A stretch of 61,017 nucleotides of DNA, from positions 37,544 through 98,560 of the forward strand of contig LPNY01000042.1 in NCBI GenBank assembly GCA_001655195.1, in the 5' to 3' direction. The position numbers and the translations under genes are program-made. The DNA comes from Arcobacter sp. EP1. GTDB lineage: Bacteria; Campylobacterota; Campylobacteria; Campylobacterales; Arcobacteraceae. The notes under the pieces were generated by a model. The model was not told where the DNA came from. It was given only the letters and a program-made list of their open reading frames with translations, and made no database searches. Below are positions 34,315-44,081 of the stretch, in pieces. How positions within the stretch are numbered: the stretch's first letter is position 1; each line of letters begins with the position of its first letter.

Positions 34315-37300
34315 ATGAAACTGCTTTTTTTTATGATTTTTTTTACATTATTTAGTTTTGCATCTACTCTTGATCTTAGTTACGATGAAAAAGAGTTTTT
34401 AAATGACCATCCCGTTATGAAAGTTTCTAACGAAAAGGACTGGGCTCCATATGATTTTCAAGAAAATGGTATTGCAAAAGGGTATGCCATAGATTACTTA
34501 AAGTTAATTGCCAAAAGATTGGATGTTCAATTTGTATTTATCACCGATACGTGGAGTAATTTAGTTAAAAAGATAAAAACAAAACAGATAGATATTATTC
34601 ACCCCATCTCTTTTAATAAAAATAGAGAACAATTTCTAAACTACAGCGATACTTTTATTAAATCAGATATGTCAATTGTCACTGCAAGTAATAACAAAGA
34701 TATAGTCTCTTTAAAGGATCTTAGATTTAAAACGGTTGCAGTGGGAAAGGGCTGGAATACAACCCAATACTTAAAAAAATTCTACCCTGAGATTATTTTT
34801 AAAGAGTATGATACCTCTAAACGTATGTTAGAAGCTGTTGCCTTTGGTGAAGTTGAAGCAACAATTGAAGGGGCATTAACTGCAAACTATATTAAACAAC
34901 GTTATTTACTGACGAATATTAAAGTGGGTAACCGTGTCAAATTTGAAAATATCAACTTAGATTTACATATTGCTACGCGAAAAGATTGGACACTTTTATC
35001 TGGAATTTTAAATAAAGCCATGAAAGATATTAGTCATGAAGAGATGCTTGCATTAAATCGAAAGTGGATTAATGTCAAACCCGGTAACTTGCAACTTACA
35101 ATCGAAGAGCGTAAGTTTTTAAAAGAGAATCCCATTTTTAAAACACGGGTTGCCCCTGATTATTACCCTTTTACTTTTACTGAAAAAAACAAACCTGGTG
35201 GATATATTATTGAGTACACTAATTTGTTGGCTAAAAAGCTGGGGATAACCATTGAGTATATTAAAGGACAATCTTGGGTTGATGCATTACAAGATTTGAA
35301 GTCTCAAAAACTTGATATTATACCTCTTATGAAAAAAACACCTGAACGACGAGAGTACGCTCTGTTTAGTAGTTCAATTTTACAAACTTATGTGGGAATT
35401 GCTGCCTTAGATTCCAAAATTAAAAATATGAATATGAAAAACTTAAAACACAAAAAAGTGGGTGTTTTAACTGGTTATTGGGTTGTTCAAAATATAAAAA
35501 AGAATTATCCTCATATTGAGATAGTGAACTACAATACAAATTTAGATGCACTTTTTGCTTTACGAACAGGAGAGATTGACGCAGTTATTTCCACAGAAGC
35601 TGTTTTAAACTATTTAGTCAAACAAAATTATCTAGTTAATATTAAAGCTAAACCTATTTTGAATAACCCCTATTTACAAAAAACAGTAGAGCACTATGGA
35701 ATACGAAAAGATTGGGTCCTTTTACCCTCTATTTTACAAAAGGCCATGCAGAGTTTAAACGACGAAGAGGTTTTAAAATTACAACAAAAGTGGTTTGGTA
35801 AACAGACCAGTTTTAGTAGTCCTTTAAGTTTGGAATTTACACGTGATGAGTTAAACTATTTAAAAAATAAACAACAAATCACCATGTGTATTGACCCCAA
35901 TTGGTTGCCTTATGAAAAATTTGATAAGGGTAAACATATTGGTATGAGTTATGATTATTTTAACTATTTTCGTCAGGTTTTACCAATTCCTATTAAAACT
36001 ATACAGACAAATACATGGGATGATACTTTGACTTTTGCAAAAAATAGAGTATGTGATATCGTCTCTTTAGCTGTGGAAACGCCTTCTCGAAAAGAGTATT
36101 TAGATTTTCCTGGAACCTATTTACAACTTCCTTTAGTTGTTGCAACAACACCCGATAAACCTTTTATTGCTTCGATTATTGATGTGATGGATAAACCTCT
36201 TGGTGTTGTTAAGGGTTATGCATATATTGAGTTACTTAAAGAGAAATACCCTCAAATCAATTTAATAGAAGTACCTTCAATGAAAGAGGGATTTGCAAAG
36301 GTTTTATCAGGAGAGTTTTATGGATTTATTGATTCTCTAGCTTCTGTTGGATATGCCATTCAGAATGATTTTTTAGGAAATATAAAAATTGCAGGAAAAA
36401 TTGAAGAGAATCTTGATATCGGTATTGGAGTACGTAATGATGAAAAACTGCTCTCCTCTGTTTTTGATAAATTGGTTAAAAGTATTGATGAAGGAGAACA
36501 CAATCGTATTTTAAATAAATGGGTATCTGTTAAATATGATAAGGCATTTGACTATACACTTCTTTGGCAAATTCTTCTTGTGGTCTCTATTATTGTCTCT
36601 TTCTTAGTCTATCGCCAATATAGCCTAAAAAAACAAAATGATCTTTTACAGGCCTCCAATGAAGAGTTTGAAGCACTTATTGATTCAACTATTGAAGCTC
36701 TGTATATTTTAGAAAATGGTAAATGTATTGATGTAAACTCTGAAGGGATAAAACTCTTTGGTTTTGAGAGTCGTGATGATGTGATTGGTTTACACGCTTT
36801 AGAGGTTGTTCATCCCGATTTCCAAGAGTTGTTTTCCACTAATTTTAAAGAGAATGTAACTGAGCCCTATGAAGCCAAAGTAATAAAAGATGATGGTAAA
36901 GTAATTCCTGTATTAATTAAAGGGCGAAAATTTAACCTACGGAATAAAGAGGTTAGCGTAACAGCTATGATTGATTTAACGGAGTTAAAACATAAGGAGA
37001 AACTTCTTTCTGAACACACAAAAATGGTCGCCTTAGGTGAAATGCTTTCAAATATCTCTCACCAGTGGCGACAGCCTCTTTCAATCATCTCTACCGTTGC
37101 TAGTGGAGTGAAAATGCAAAAAGAGATGAATATGTTAGATGAGGATAATTTTGGTGAGTCTATGGACTCTATTATTATTAATACAAAGTATCTGTCTAAT
37201 ACCATTGATGATTTTACCAATTTCATCAAAGAGGAAAAGATACTTAAAACGTTTGCGTTAAAAGAGCATGTGAATAAAAACTTAACAATCTTACACTCGA

Positions 37301-37713
37301 TGTTAAAACTCAACAATATTACTCCAATAGTAAGTATTAGTGAAAAATTAACCTTAACAACATTGGAGAATGAACTTGCACAAGTCTTTATGAATATCAT
37401 CAACAATGCTAAAGATGCCTTTAATGAACAAGAGATTGAGGAACGATATATTTTTATTGAAGCAAAAGAAGACGAGGGTAAAGTGATTATTACGTTAAAA
37501 GATACCGCAGGTGGGATTGCTGATGATGTTATTGATAAAATCTTTGAACCCTATTTTACCACCAAACATAAATCTCAGGGAACCGGGTTAGGATTATACA
37601 TGACCAGTAAAATTATCAATGATAGTTTAAATGGAAAAATAGAAGTGGAGAATATACTCTTAAGTTATGGGGGTAATGATTATAAAGGAGCCCTATTTAG
37701 GCTCACTTTATAA
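34315..37713 (+). CDS. Histidine kinase with three tandem solute-binding sensor domains
   Basis: An 1132-aa protein: signal peptide (about 1-16); three family-3 solute-binding domains (about 20-255, 258-505 and 508-742), each opening with LxxxExxFLxxHP/ENP-like then a WxPYxF/ YPFTF / WLPYEKF segment; one TM (about 750-770); PAS (about 780-895); phosphoacceptor SHQWRQPLS (His916); ATPase domain (about 1010-1130) with GTGLGLYM. SD AAGGAG fits ATG 34315. Three binding sites could let it read several ligands or one cooperatively. No response regulator is adjacent. It ends one base before the lactate dehydrogenase gene, on the opposite strand. Confidence 0.93.
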   Translation: MKLLFFMIFFTLFSFASTLDLSYDEKEFLNDHPVMKVSNEKDWAPYDFQENGIAKGYAIDYLKLIAKRLDVQFVFITDTWSNLVKKIKTKQIDIIHPISFNKNREQFLNYSDTFIKSDMSIVTASNNKDIVSLKDLRFKTVAVGKGWNTTQYLKKFYPEIIFKEYDTSKRMLEAVAFGEVEATIEGALTANYIKQRYLLTNIKVGNRVKFENINLDLHIATRKDWTLLSGILNKAMKDISHEEMLALNRKWINVKPGNLQLTIEERKFLKENPIFKTRVAPDYYPFTFTEKNKPGGYIIEYTNLLAKKLGITIEYIKGQSWVDALQDLKSQKLDIIPLMKKTPERREYALFSSSILQTYVGIAALDSKIKNMNMKNLKHKKVGVLTGYWVVQNIKKNYPHIEIVNYNTNLDALFALRTGEIDAVISTEAVLNYLVKQNYLVNIKAKPILNNPYLQKTVEHYGIRKDWVLLPSILQKAMQSLNDEEVLKLQQKWFGKQTSFSSPLSLEFTRDELNYLKNKQQITMCIDPNWLPYEKFDKGKHIGMSYDYFNYFRQVLPIPIKTIQTNTWDDTLTFAKNRVCDIVSLAVETPSRKEYLDFPGTYLQLPLVVATTPDKPFIASIIDVMDKPLGVVKGYAYIELLKEKYPQINLIEVPSMKEGFAKVLSGEFYGFIDSLASVGYAIQNDFLGNIKIAGKIEENLDIGIGVRNDEKLLSSVFDKLVKSIDEGEHNRILNKWVSVKYDKAFDYTLLWQILLVVSIIVSFLVYRQYSLKKQNDLLQASNEEFEALIDSTIEALYILENGKCIDVNSEGIKLFGFESRDDVIGLHALEVVHPDFQELFSTNFKENVTEPYEAKVIKDDGKVIPVLIKGRKFNLRNKEVSVTAMIDLTELKHKEKLLSEHTKMVALGEMLSNISHQWRQPLSIISTVASGVKMQKEMNMLDEDNFGESMDSIIINTKYLSNTIDDFTNFIKEEKILKTFALKEHVNKNLTILHSMLKLNNITPIVSISEKLTLTTLENELAQVFMNIINNAKDAFNEQEIEERYIFIEAKEDEGKVIITLKDTAGGIADDVIDKIFEPYFTTKHKSQGTGLGLYMTSKIINDSLNGKIEVENILLSYGGNDYKGALFRLTL

Positions 37714-40551
37714 TTATAAAGCAGTGGTAACTCTATTGACTAGATAGAATATAGAGTTATAATCAATTCCTGCATTTTCACTCAGACCTATTTCACAGGT
37801 TTTACTGGTTGAAAAGGCCATTTTAATCTCAGGATTGAGTGCTGGTTTTAGGTTTCTTAATGCCGATTCGTTTAACTCTGGGAAGTTAAATCCTCTATCA
37901 CCTGCAAACCCACAACAACTCACATCACTAGGAACGGTTACATTGGTTGAACACATTTTAGCTAATTCAATAAACTTACCATGTAATCCCATTTTTCGTG
38001 TACTACAGGTACTATGAATAGCAATAGGTTCATCAACGGCTTCAAAGTTAAGGTATTGAGGAAGGACTTCAACACTAAACTCTACGGGTTCATAGATTTT
38101 AATATTACTAGAGAAACTCTCAATCATCTTTTTTGTACATGGACTTGTATCACATAGTACTGGGTATTCACCATTGTTTGTTGTTTTTAATAGAAGCTCT
38201 TCTAATGCATCTGATTTTGCTTTTGCTTGAGAGGTAAAGCCTTTTGAACTAAATGGCATACCACAACACTGCTCTTCTAAATCGTCTGGAATAATTATCT
38301 CAAACCCTGCTTTTTGTAAAATAGCTATGGTTGTATCAAAAAGAGATTCTTGCTCTATATTATCTCTGCTTTGTCCCATTGTTCTACTAATACAAGATGG
38401 AAAGTAAACAATTTTTTGAGAAGAGACTTTATTGGTAAATCGTAAATTTATTTTATTGCCTTTTGGCAGTGATTTACTCCACAATGGCATATTATCACCT
38501 GAAAGGTTTCGCAATGTTTTTGTAAAGGTTTCCATTGATGCTGTTCCAAGAACAGCGTGGGTTACATTAGCACTGTTTAAACCAAAACTCATACCACGTA
38601 AGGTTTTAGAGAAGTTATTGGTAATAGCATTGGCAATTTTGTTTTGTAGTGGAGTGATTTGTTCGGCTCGTAAATGTTTTGTTAAAGCACCCGTATCAAT
38701 TCCAACAGGACAAACTGTTGAACAGAGGCTACAAGTTGCACAGGTCTCTAAACCATCATAAACATAAGCTTCTTTGAGTTCTTTTGCTTCTTTGAACTCT
38801 CCAGCTCGCTCTAATCTTGAAATCTCTCTATTTGCTACAATACGATGTCTTGGCGTAAAAGTAATAGCATTTGATGGACAAACAGGTTCACAGAATCCAC
38901 ACTCAATACAGGTATCTACTAGTTCATTGGTTGCTGGCAGTGGTTTTAAATCTTTAAGGTGTGCTTCTTTGTCATAGTTAATAATAACACCTGGGTTTAA
39001 AATCCCTTTGGTGTCAAAAAGATTTTTAATGTTTTGCATCATTTTATAAGCAGTTTTGCCCCACTCTAACTCAATAAAGGCCGCCATATTACGACCCGTA
39101 CCATGCTCAGCTTTTAAACTACCTTGATATTTAACGGCAACTGATGAGGTAACATCATTCATAAAGTTATCGTATCGTTCAACCTCTTTTGGATCAGAGA
39201 AGTCTTGGGTGAATACAAAGTGAAAGTTTCCTTCTAAAGCGTGTCCAAAAATAAGGGCTTCATCATAACCATGTTTTATAAACATTGCTTGAAGTTCCAG
39301 TGTTGCTTGCGCTAAATGTTCAATTGGATAAGCAACATCTTCAATGATAACAGTTGTACCAATTTTTCGTACGGCTCCAACTGCTGGGAAAAGTCCTTTT
39401 CGTATCTTCCAAAAGAGAGTGTACTCTTCAACTTTTGAAGTAAACTCAATAGGACGTACGGTTTTAAACTCTTTTAAAAGTGCTTCGATTTGTGAAACTT
39501 GGCTGTCTAGTTCTGGTTTAAATTCTGCTCGTGTTTCAACTAATAAAGCAGTAACTTCATCATCAAACTCTTTTAGGTATTCAGGCATTCCTTTTTCATC
39601 TTGTACAGTCTTTAATGCTCGGTTATCCATCAGTTCAACGGCATCTACAATAATTGATTTATCATCTCGTGCAAGTTTGAGCTTTGTTACGGCATTACAG
39701 GCATCTTCGATATTTTTAAAGAAAATTAGCGCACTGGCTTTATTTGGGTAGTCTTCAACGGTATAATAGGTTACTTCTTCAATAAAGGCTAAGGTTCCTT
39801 CACTACCAATAATTAGGTGTGCTAAAATATCAAATTCATCTTCAAAATCAACTAGGGCATTCAAAGAATATCCACAGGTGTTTTTGATTTTAAATTTTTT
39901 ATTAATGAGTTTTGTAAGTTTTTTATCCTCTTTTGTTTGCGTGGCTAATCGCTTTAACTCTGTTAAAAAAAGTTGATGTTTTGCCCTAAAAGCATTCTTC
40001 GAATCTTCGCACGCAGTATCAAGTCGTGTTCCATCAGCCATGATAAGTTTAAGCGCTTTGAGTGTTTTATAGGAGTTTTGAGCAATACCACAACACATTC
40101 CTGAGGCATTGTTTGCGGCAATTCCACCAATCATCGCTGCATTAATACTTGCTGGGTCTGGACCAATTTTTTTTGCATATTGTGATAAAATATTATTGGC
40201 TTGCTGCCCAGTAATTGCAGGTTCAAGTGAGATACTACTTTGATCATCTGATACTTTAAAATTTGTAAATTTTCGTGAAGTAATGACTAAAATAGAATCA
40301 CTAATAGCTTGTCCCGAAAGTGATGTTCCAGCTGCTCTAAAGGTAAGTGCTAAATCCATTTCATGGGCTAATTCAACAATAGATTGTACCTCTTGGGCAT
40401 TGTCTGCTTTTATAACTATTTTTGGAAGTAGTCGATAAAAAGAGGCGTCAGTGCCGTAAGTAAGAGTGTGTAACTTATCAGTAAATATATTAGTCTCTGA
40501 TACTTTGTGTTTGATGTTTTCATAAAAATCTTGGTATTTCCCTTCTAACAT
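37714..40551 (-). CDS. dld: FAD/Fe-S D-lactate (2-hydroxy acid) dehydrogenase
   Basis: A 945-aa protein. FAD-binding domain (about 35-180; FRAAGTSLSGQAISD, GPDPASINAAMIGGIAANNASGMCCG), FAD-oxidase C-terminal domain (about 225-510; FGHALEGNFHFVFTQ, KAEHGTGRNMA), two 4Fe-4S clusters (CIECGFCEPVCP and CATCSLCSTVCP, about 528-620) and CCG domains (CCGMPFSSKGF, CCGFAGDRGF). This layout is that of the large quinone- or cytochrome-linked D-lactate dehydrogenases. Last gene of the lut-dct locus, so lactate is the likely substrate; D-2-hydroxyglutarate is an alternative. Confidence 0.9.
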   Translation of the reverse strand: MLEGKYQDFYENIKHKVSETNIFTDKLHTLTYGTDASFYRLLPKIVIKADNAQEVQSIVELAHEMDLALTFRAAGTSLSGQAISDSILVITSRKFTNFKVSDDQSSISLEPAITGQQANNILSQYAKKIGPDPASINAAMIGGIAANNASGMCCGIAQNSYKTLKALKLIMADGTRLDTACEDSKNAFRAKHQLFLTELKRLATQTKEDKKLTKLINKKFKIKNTCGYSLNALVDFEDEFDILAHLIIGSEGTLAFIEEVTYYTVEDYPNKASALIFFKNIEDACNAVTKLKLARDDKSIIVDAVELMDNRALKTVQDEKGMPEYLKEFDDEVTALLVETRAEFKPELDSQVSQIEALLKEFKTVRPIEFTSKVEEYTLFWKIRKGLFPAVGAVRKIGTTVIIEDVAYPIEHLAQATLELQAMFIKHGYDEALIFGHALEGNFHFVFTQDFSDPKEVERYDNFMNDVTSSVAVKYQGSLKAEHGTGRNMAAFIELEWGKTAYKMMQNIKNLFDTKGILNPGVIINYDKEAHLKDLKPLPATNELVDTCIECGFCEPVCPSNAITFTPRHRIVANREISRLERAGEFKEAKELKEAYVYDGLETCATCSLCSTVCPVGIDTGALTKHLRAEQITPLQNKIANAITNNFSKTLRGMSFGLNSANVTHAVLGTASMETFTKTLRNLSGDNMPLWSKSLPKGNKINLRFTNKVSSQKIVYFPSCISRTMGQSRDNIEQESLFDTTIAILQKAGFEIIIPDDLEEQCCGMPFSSKGFTSQAKAKSDALEELLLKTTNNGEYPVLCDTSPCTKKMIESFSSNIKIYEPVEFSVEVLPQYLNFEAVDEPIAIHSTCSTRKMGLHGKFIELAKMCSTNVTVPSDVSCCGFAGDRGFNFPELNESALRNLKPALNPEIKMAFSTSKTCEIGLSENAGIDYNSIFYLVNRVTTAL

Positions 40552-40599
40552 TATTTATCCTTTTTATTTTGTGTTTAGGTTGTGTGTTAAAAGTCAATC

Positions 40600-40722
40600 T
40601 TACTCAAGCCTTGGTACGGTGTAAATCTTTTGTTGAGGATTGTCTATGTATGCAGTCATTATATCACATTGTTTTAAAATGGTATTGAGAAGATAGTTAA
40701 TAATAAATGCAACTTTTTCCAT
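40600..40722 (-). CDS. 40-aa microprotein between dctM and dld
   Basis: A 40-codon frame from ATG with the SD AAAGGAT 6-7 bases upstream. The product starts MEKVAFIINYLLNTILKQCD and ends in a polar segment (IDNPQQKIYTVPRLE). The first half is an amphipathic or hydrophobic helix; one Cys. It sits inside the operon, 108 bases after dctM and 48 bases before dld. I do not recognise it. Position and SD support it as a real gene. Confidence 0.5.
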   Translation of the reverse strand: MEKVAFIINYLLNTILKQCDIMTAYIDNPQQKIYTVPRLE

Positions 40723-40781
40723 GATATATCCTTTAGCTATATTTTATAGAATAGGCATGATAAAAATATGATAATTTAGCA

Positions 40782-40811
40782 TAGGTACATTTTGTAAAGA
40801 AAATGTACCTA
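40782..40811 (-). terminator. Stem-loop between dctM and the 40-aa gene
   Basis: Perfect 12-bp stem TAGGTACATTTT / AAAATGTACCTA with a 6-base loop, 19 bases after the dctM stop. No T tract follows on the minus strand, so it is more likely an mRNA stabiliser or partial terminator than a full stop for dld transcription. Confidence 0.55.
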
Positions 40812-40830
40812 CTTAAAGAGAGTGAAATGA

Positions 40831-42192
40831 CTATCGAGAAGAAGCCATTCCAAAGAATTCTGGATAGAATGCTACAATTCCTAAAACAATAACTTGTATT
40901 GCAATAAACGGCATTACCCCTTTGTAAATCTGCGAGGTACGTACACTGGATGGTGCACAACCCTTGAGATAGAAAAGGGAGAATCCAAATGGTGGGGTTA
41001 AAAATGATGTTTGTAAATTCATTGCAATTAAAATTGCAAACCAAACAGGGTTAACACCTAAAGCATCTGCTACTGGTAATAAAATTGGAACAATGATATA
41101 TGAAATTTCAATAAAGTCAATAAAGAAACCAAGAACTAAAATAGCTAACATTGTAAAGATAATGAATCCCCATTTGTCATCACCTGGAAGGCTTAACATT
41201 GCATGTTCAACAATCTCTTCACCACCTGTGTATGAAAATACCATAGAGAATGCCGTTGCACCAATAAGGATACCAAATACCATTGAAGTAATTTTAACTG
41301 ATTCTAAAGCAGCTTCTTTTACCATACCCATTGTAAATGTTTTGTAAATAAGTGCTAATCCAATAGCTCCTAAACATCCAACAGCAGCTGATTCAGTTGG
41401 TGTTGCAACACCTGCAAAAATAGAACCAAGCACTAAGATAATCAGTGTTAATGATGGAATAATTGCAATCAATGCATGAACAACTTGTTTCTTTTTTGTT
41501 CCTCGACTTGGATCTGGTGGAATAGCTGGTGCCATATCTTTGTTAAAAAATGATACAACAAGGATATATAAAATATATGCACCTACTAACGTAAGTCCAG
41601 GACCAACAGCAGAAGCAAAAAGATCACCAACGGGAACTTGGAAAACATCTCCTAAAATAATCAATACAATTGAAGGAGGAATAATTTGTCCTAACGTTCC
41701 TGAAGCACAAATCGTTCCACATGCAAGTGGTGTATTATATTTATACTTAAGCATAACTGGAAGTGAAATAACTCCCATAGCAACAACTGATGCTCCTACA
41801 ACTCCTGTTGATGCCGCAAGTAAGGTACCAACAAGTACCGTTGAAATTGCAACTCCTCCACGAATTTCTCCAAATAAGAATCCCATAGATTCTAGAAGTT
41901 TCTCTGCAAGACCCGTTTTTTGTAAAACAATTCCCATAAAAATAAACATTGGAATGGCCATTAAAATCGTATTTTGCTGAATTGAATAGATTCTAAAAGG
42001 CATATAATCAAACATTGCGATACCTTCAACCAGACCTTCTGATAGTGCTACCATTAGTCCTGAATCAAAACCTATCTCCATAATACCTGCAATCATACCA
42101 AAGAAAACAGAAACTGCTGCAAATGTAAATGCTACTGGAAAACCAATGAGTAGCATTGCAAGTGCAGTAAAAAACATAATAATACCAATCAT
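40831..42192 (-). CDS. dctM: TRAP transporter large permease (DctM)
   Basis: A 453-aa protein with about 12 TM segments. MALIGFPVAFTFAAVSVFFG-type start, AIPMFIFMGIVLQKTGLAEKLLE, STVLVGTLLAASTGVVGASVVAMG, CASGTLGQIIPPSIVLIILGD and NLQTSFLTPPFGFSLFYLKG are the conserved DctM blocks. It is the ion-coupled transport subunit for an organic acid delivered by DctP. It overlaps the dctQ stop by 4 bases. Confidence 0.95.
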   Translation of the reverse strand: MIGIIMFFTALAMLLIGFPVAFTFAAVSVFFGMIAGIMEIGFDSGLMVALSEGLVEGIAMFDYMPFRIYSIQQNTILMAIPMFIFMGIVLQKTGLAEKLLESMGFLFGEIRGGVAISTVLVGTLLAASTGVVGASVVAMGVISLPVMLKYKYNTPLACGTICASGTLGQIIPPSIVLIILGDVFQVPVGDLFASAVGPGLTLVGAYILYILVVSFFNKDMAPAIPPDPSRGTKKKQVVHALIAIIPSLTLIILVLGSIFAGVATPTESAAVGCLGAIGLALIYKTFTMGMVKEAALESVKITSMVFGILIGATAFSMVFSYTGGEEIVEHAMLSLPGDDKWGFIIFTMLAILVLGFFIDFIEISYIIVPILLPVADALGVNPVWFAILIAMNLQTSFLTPPFGFSLFYLKGCAPSSVRTSQIYKGVMPFIAIQVIVLGIVAFYPEFFGMASSR

Positions 42193-42806
42193 TTCTCTTC
42201 TCCTTTCGTCTCATCTGCACCAATGTCAACAACATGGTGTTTGTGTTCTTCTAACTCGTGTTTTAAATTATCAATCTCACCTTTTAAGTTATATTCATCC
42301 ATAGGATGTAACCCTTTATAGATATTGAGATTTCGAATAAAGAAACCAATTGTTGTAATAATCAATAAAAAGAATGATAATGGAATTAAAGCTTTTACTA
42401 TCCATCTATATGGTAAACCACCTGGATCACCACTTTGTTCCATTGTTTCAAATGCTTCTAATACATTATCAATTGAACTAATTCCAACAAGAAATGCAAT
42501 TGGTAAAATAAAGATGACTGCACCAATCATATTGATCATTGCTTTTTTTGTTGGTTTTAATCTATCATAGATTAAGTCAACACGTACGTGACCATCTTCT
42601 TTAAGAGTATAGGCAACTCCTAAAAGAATAATGACAGAGAAGAGGTGCCACTCCATCTCTTGCATACCAATATTACCTGCTCTAAAAAAATATCGCATAA
42701 TAACATCATAAAATACATTTAAAATCATAAGAACCATAGCAATAGCAGTAATAGTTCCAATGAAGTCGGCGAATTTATCAAAACCGCGCTCTAGTTTTAA
42801 CAACAT
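42189..42806 (-). CDS. dctQ: TRAP transporter small permease (DctQ)
   Basis: A 205-aa protein with four TM segments; the family signature QEMEWHLFSVIILLGVAYTLKEDGHVRVDLIYDRL is present at about 44-78. The C-terminus is a charged tail (about 165-205) that is longer than usual. It joins DctM in the membrane. The 106-base gap before it carries a strong hairpin. Confidence 0.93.
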   Translation of the reverse strand: MLLKLERGFDKFADFIGTITAIAMVLMILNVFYDVIMRYFFRAGNIGMQEMEWHLFSVIILLGVAYTLKEDGHVRVDLIYDRLKPTKKAMINMIGAVIFILPIAFLVGISSIDNVLEAFETMEQSGDPGGLPYRWIVKALIPLSFFLLIITTIGFFIRNLNIYKGLHPMDEYNLKGEIDNLKHELEEHKHHVVDIGADETKGEEK

Positions 42807-42880
42807 AAAAAGTCCTTTGGGTGTTCTAAATAGGTCAGATAAATATAATTCAGTTATATTTACATAACCTATTATATATA

Positions 42881-42902
42881 TAATCCCCCCAAGAGGGGAT
42901 TA
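42881..42902 (-). terminator. Hairpin between dctP and dctQ
   Basis: Stem TAATCCCC / GGGGATTA with loop CCAAGA, 11 bases after the dctP stop. It is the most G/C-rich hairpin in the window. Hairpins behind binding-protein genes commonly protect or partly terminate the message so that the binding protein exceeds the permease. Confidence 0.65.
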
Positions 42903-42912
42903 AGAGTTTTTC

Positions 42913-43986
42913 TTATAAGTTATCTTTTAAGTAAAGGAAGTCAGACATTTTAGTCCACTCTCTAGCTTTCTTTTGGAATGCTGCTTGAGAATCTAAAATC
43001 TCTTTTAATAGTGGTTGACCTTTAGTCTTCTCTACTAATAACTCAGCATTTGCTTTTTTCATAGCTGCCATAACTTCTGCTGGGAATGTTTTGATCTTGA
43101 TATTTGGGTAATCACTTTCTATTTTAGACCAAGCTTCAGCACTCATAGCGTAGTTTTGGATATACATGTCATAAGCTGATAATCTCATTGCTACTCTTAA
43201 GATTTCTTGTAAATCTGCAGGTAACTTTTTGAATTTCTTTTGGTTAACTAAGTATTGTAACTCAGTTCCTGGCTCATGCCAACCTGTATAATAATTAGGA
43301 GCAATTTTGTGGAATCCCATGTTGATATCCATACCAGGTCCAACCCATTCAAGAGCGTCAATTGTACCTCTTTCTAAAGATGTATATAATTCACCTGAAG
43401 CGATGTTTGTAACTGTAAGACCAAGTCTTGCCATAACTTCACCAGCGAATCCTGGAATTCTCATTTTAAGACCTTTTAGGTCATCAACTGTATTGATTTC
43501 TTTTCTAAACCATCCACCCATTTGGTTTCCTGTGTTTCCACCAGGGAAAGATAGTACTTTATGTTTTTTGTAAGCTTTTTCCATTAGCTCCATTCCACCA
43601 CCATAGTAGAACCAAGCGTACTGCTCAGGTGCAGTCATACCAAATGGCATTGTAGTAAATGGTAAAGTATTGATATCTTTACCTTTCCAGTAATAAGATG
43701 CACTATGACCCATGTCATACTGACCACCTTTTACCATATCTAAGATTCCAAGTGCAGACTTGTGTTTATTTGAAGCATCTACTCTAATGATAAGTCTACC
43801 ATTAGACATCTCCTTAACCATTTTAGCTAAGTTTTTAGGTGCGTCAATAAATGGTGACAATGTTGGTCCCCAAGTTGTTGCAAGTTTCCACTTGTAAACT
43901 TTATCTTTTGCCATTGCGGCTGTTCCTAAACCAGCAACCATTGCAGCTGCTACTAATAGTTTAGTTGTTTTACCAAACATATTCAT
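42913..43986 (-). CDS. dctP: TRAP transporter solute-binding protein (DctP)
   Basis: A 357-aa periplasmic protein with a signal peptide (about 1-26, cleavage after AMA). WKLATTWGPTLSPFIDAPKNLAKMVKEMSNGRL and MGMRIPGFAGEVMARLG-like, SGELYTSLERGTIDALEWVGPGMDINMGFH follow the DctP family. The subgroup looks like those that bind 2-oxo or 2-hydroxy acids (TakP-type), and its neighbours are lactate enzymes, so lactate is the best guess. SD GAAGGAGT. Confidence 0.92.
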   Translation of the reverse strand: MNMFGKTTKLLVAAAMVAGLGTAAMAKDKVYKWKLATTWGPTLSPFIDAPKNLAKMVKEMSNGRLIIRVDASNKHKSALGILDMVKGGQYDMGHSASYYWKGKDINTLPFTTMPFGMTAPEQYAWFYYGGGMELMEKAYKKHKVLSFPGGNTGNQMGGWFRKEINTVDDLKGLKMRIPGFAGEVMARLGLTVTNIASGELYTSLERGTIDALEWVGPGMDINMGFHKIAPNYYTGWHEPGTELQYLVNQKKFKKLPADLQEILRVAMRLSAYDMYIQNYAMSAEAWSKIESDYPNIKIKTFPAEVMAAMKKANAELLVEKTKGQPLLKEILDSQAAFQKKAREWTKMSDFLYLKDNL

Positions 43987-44033
43987 GTTTACTCCTTCAA
44001 TAAATTTGTTGTTTCATTTAAATTGTAACGTCA

Positions 44034-44081
44034 ACAAATGATATTAATATGATATTTTTTATCATATTTGACATTTGTCAA
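44034..44081. promoter_or_regulatory. Nested inverted repeats upstream of dctP
   Basis: AATATGATA-TTTTT-TATCATATT (44046-44068) lies inside a wider pair ACAAATG (44034-44040) and CATTTGT (44072-44078). The right side also forms TTGACA-TT-TGTCAA (44068-44081), overlapping the response-regulator stop codon. It could be an operator for the dct genes, or end the regulator transcript. Confidence 0.45.

Noticed and set aside
39344-39751. 135-aa Ser-rich frame opposite the D-lactate dehydrogenase gene
   Set aside because: Antisense shadow in a conserved gene with no start signals.
41540-41980. 146-aa frame on the plus strand opposite dctM
   Set aside because: It lies wholly within a well-supported gene, has no SD, and its Thr/Pro/Ile-rich product is the usual reverse reading of a membrane protein.
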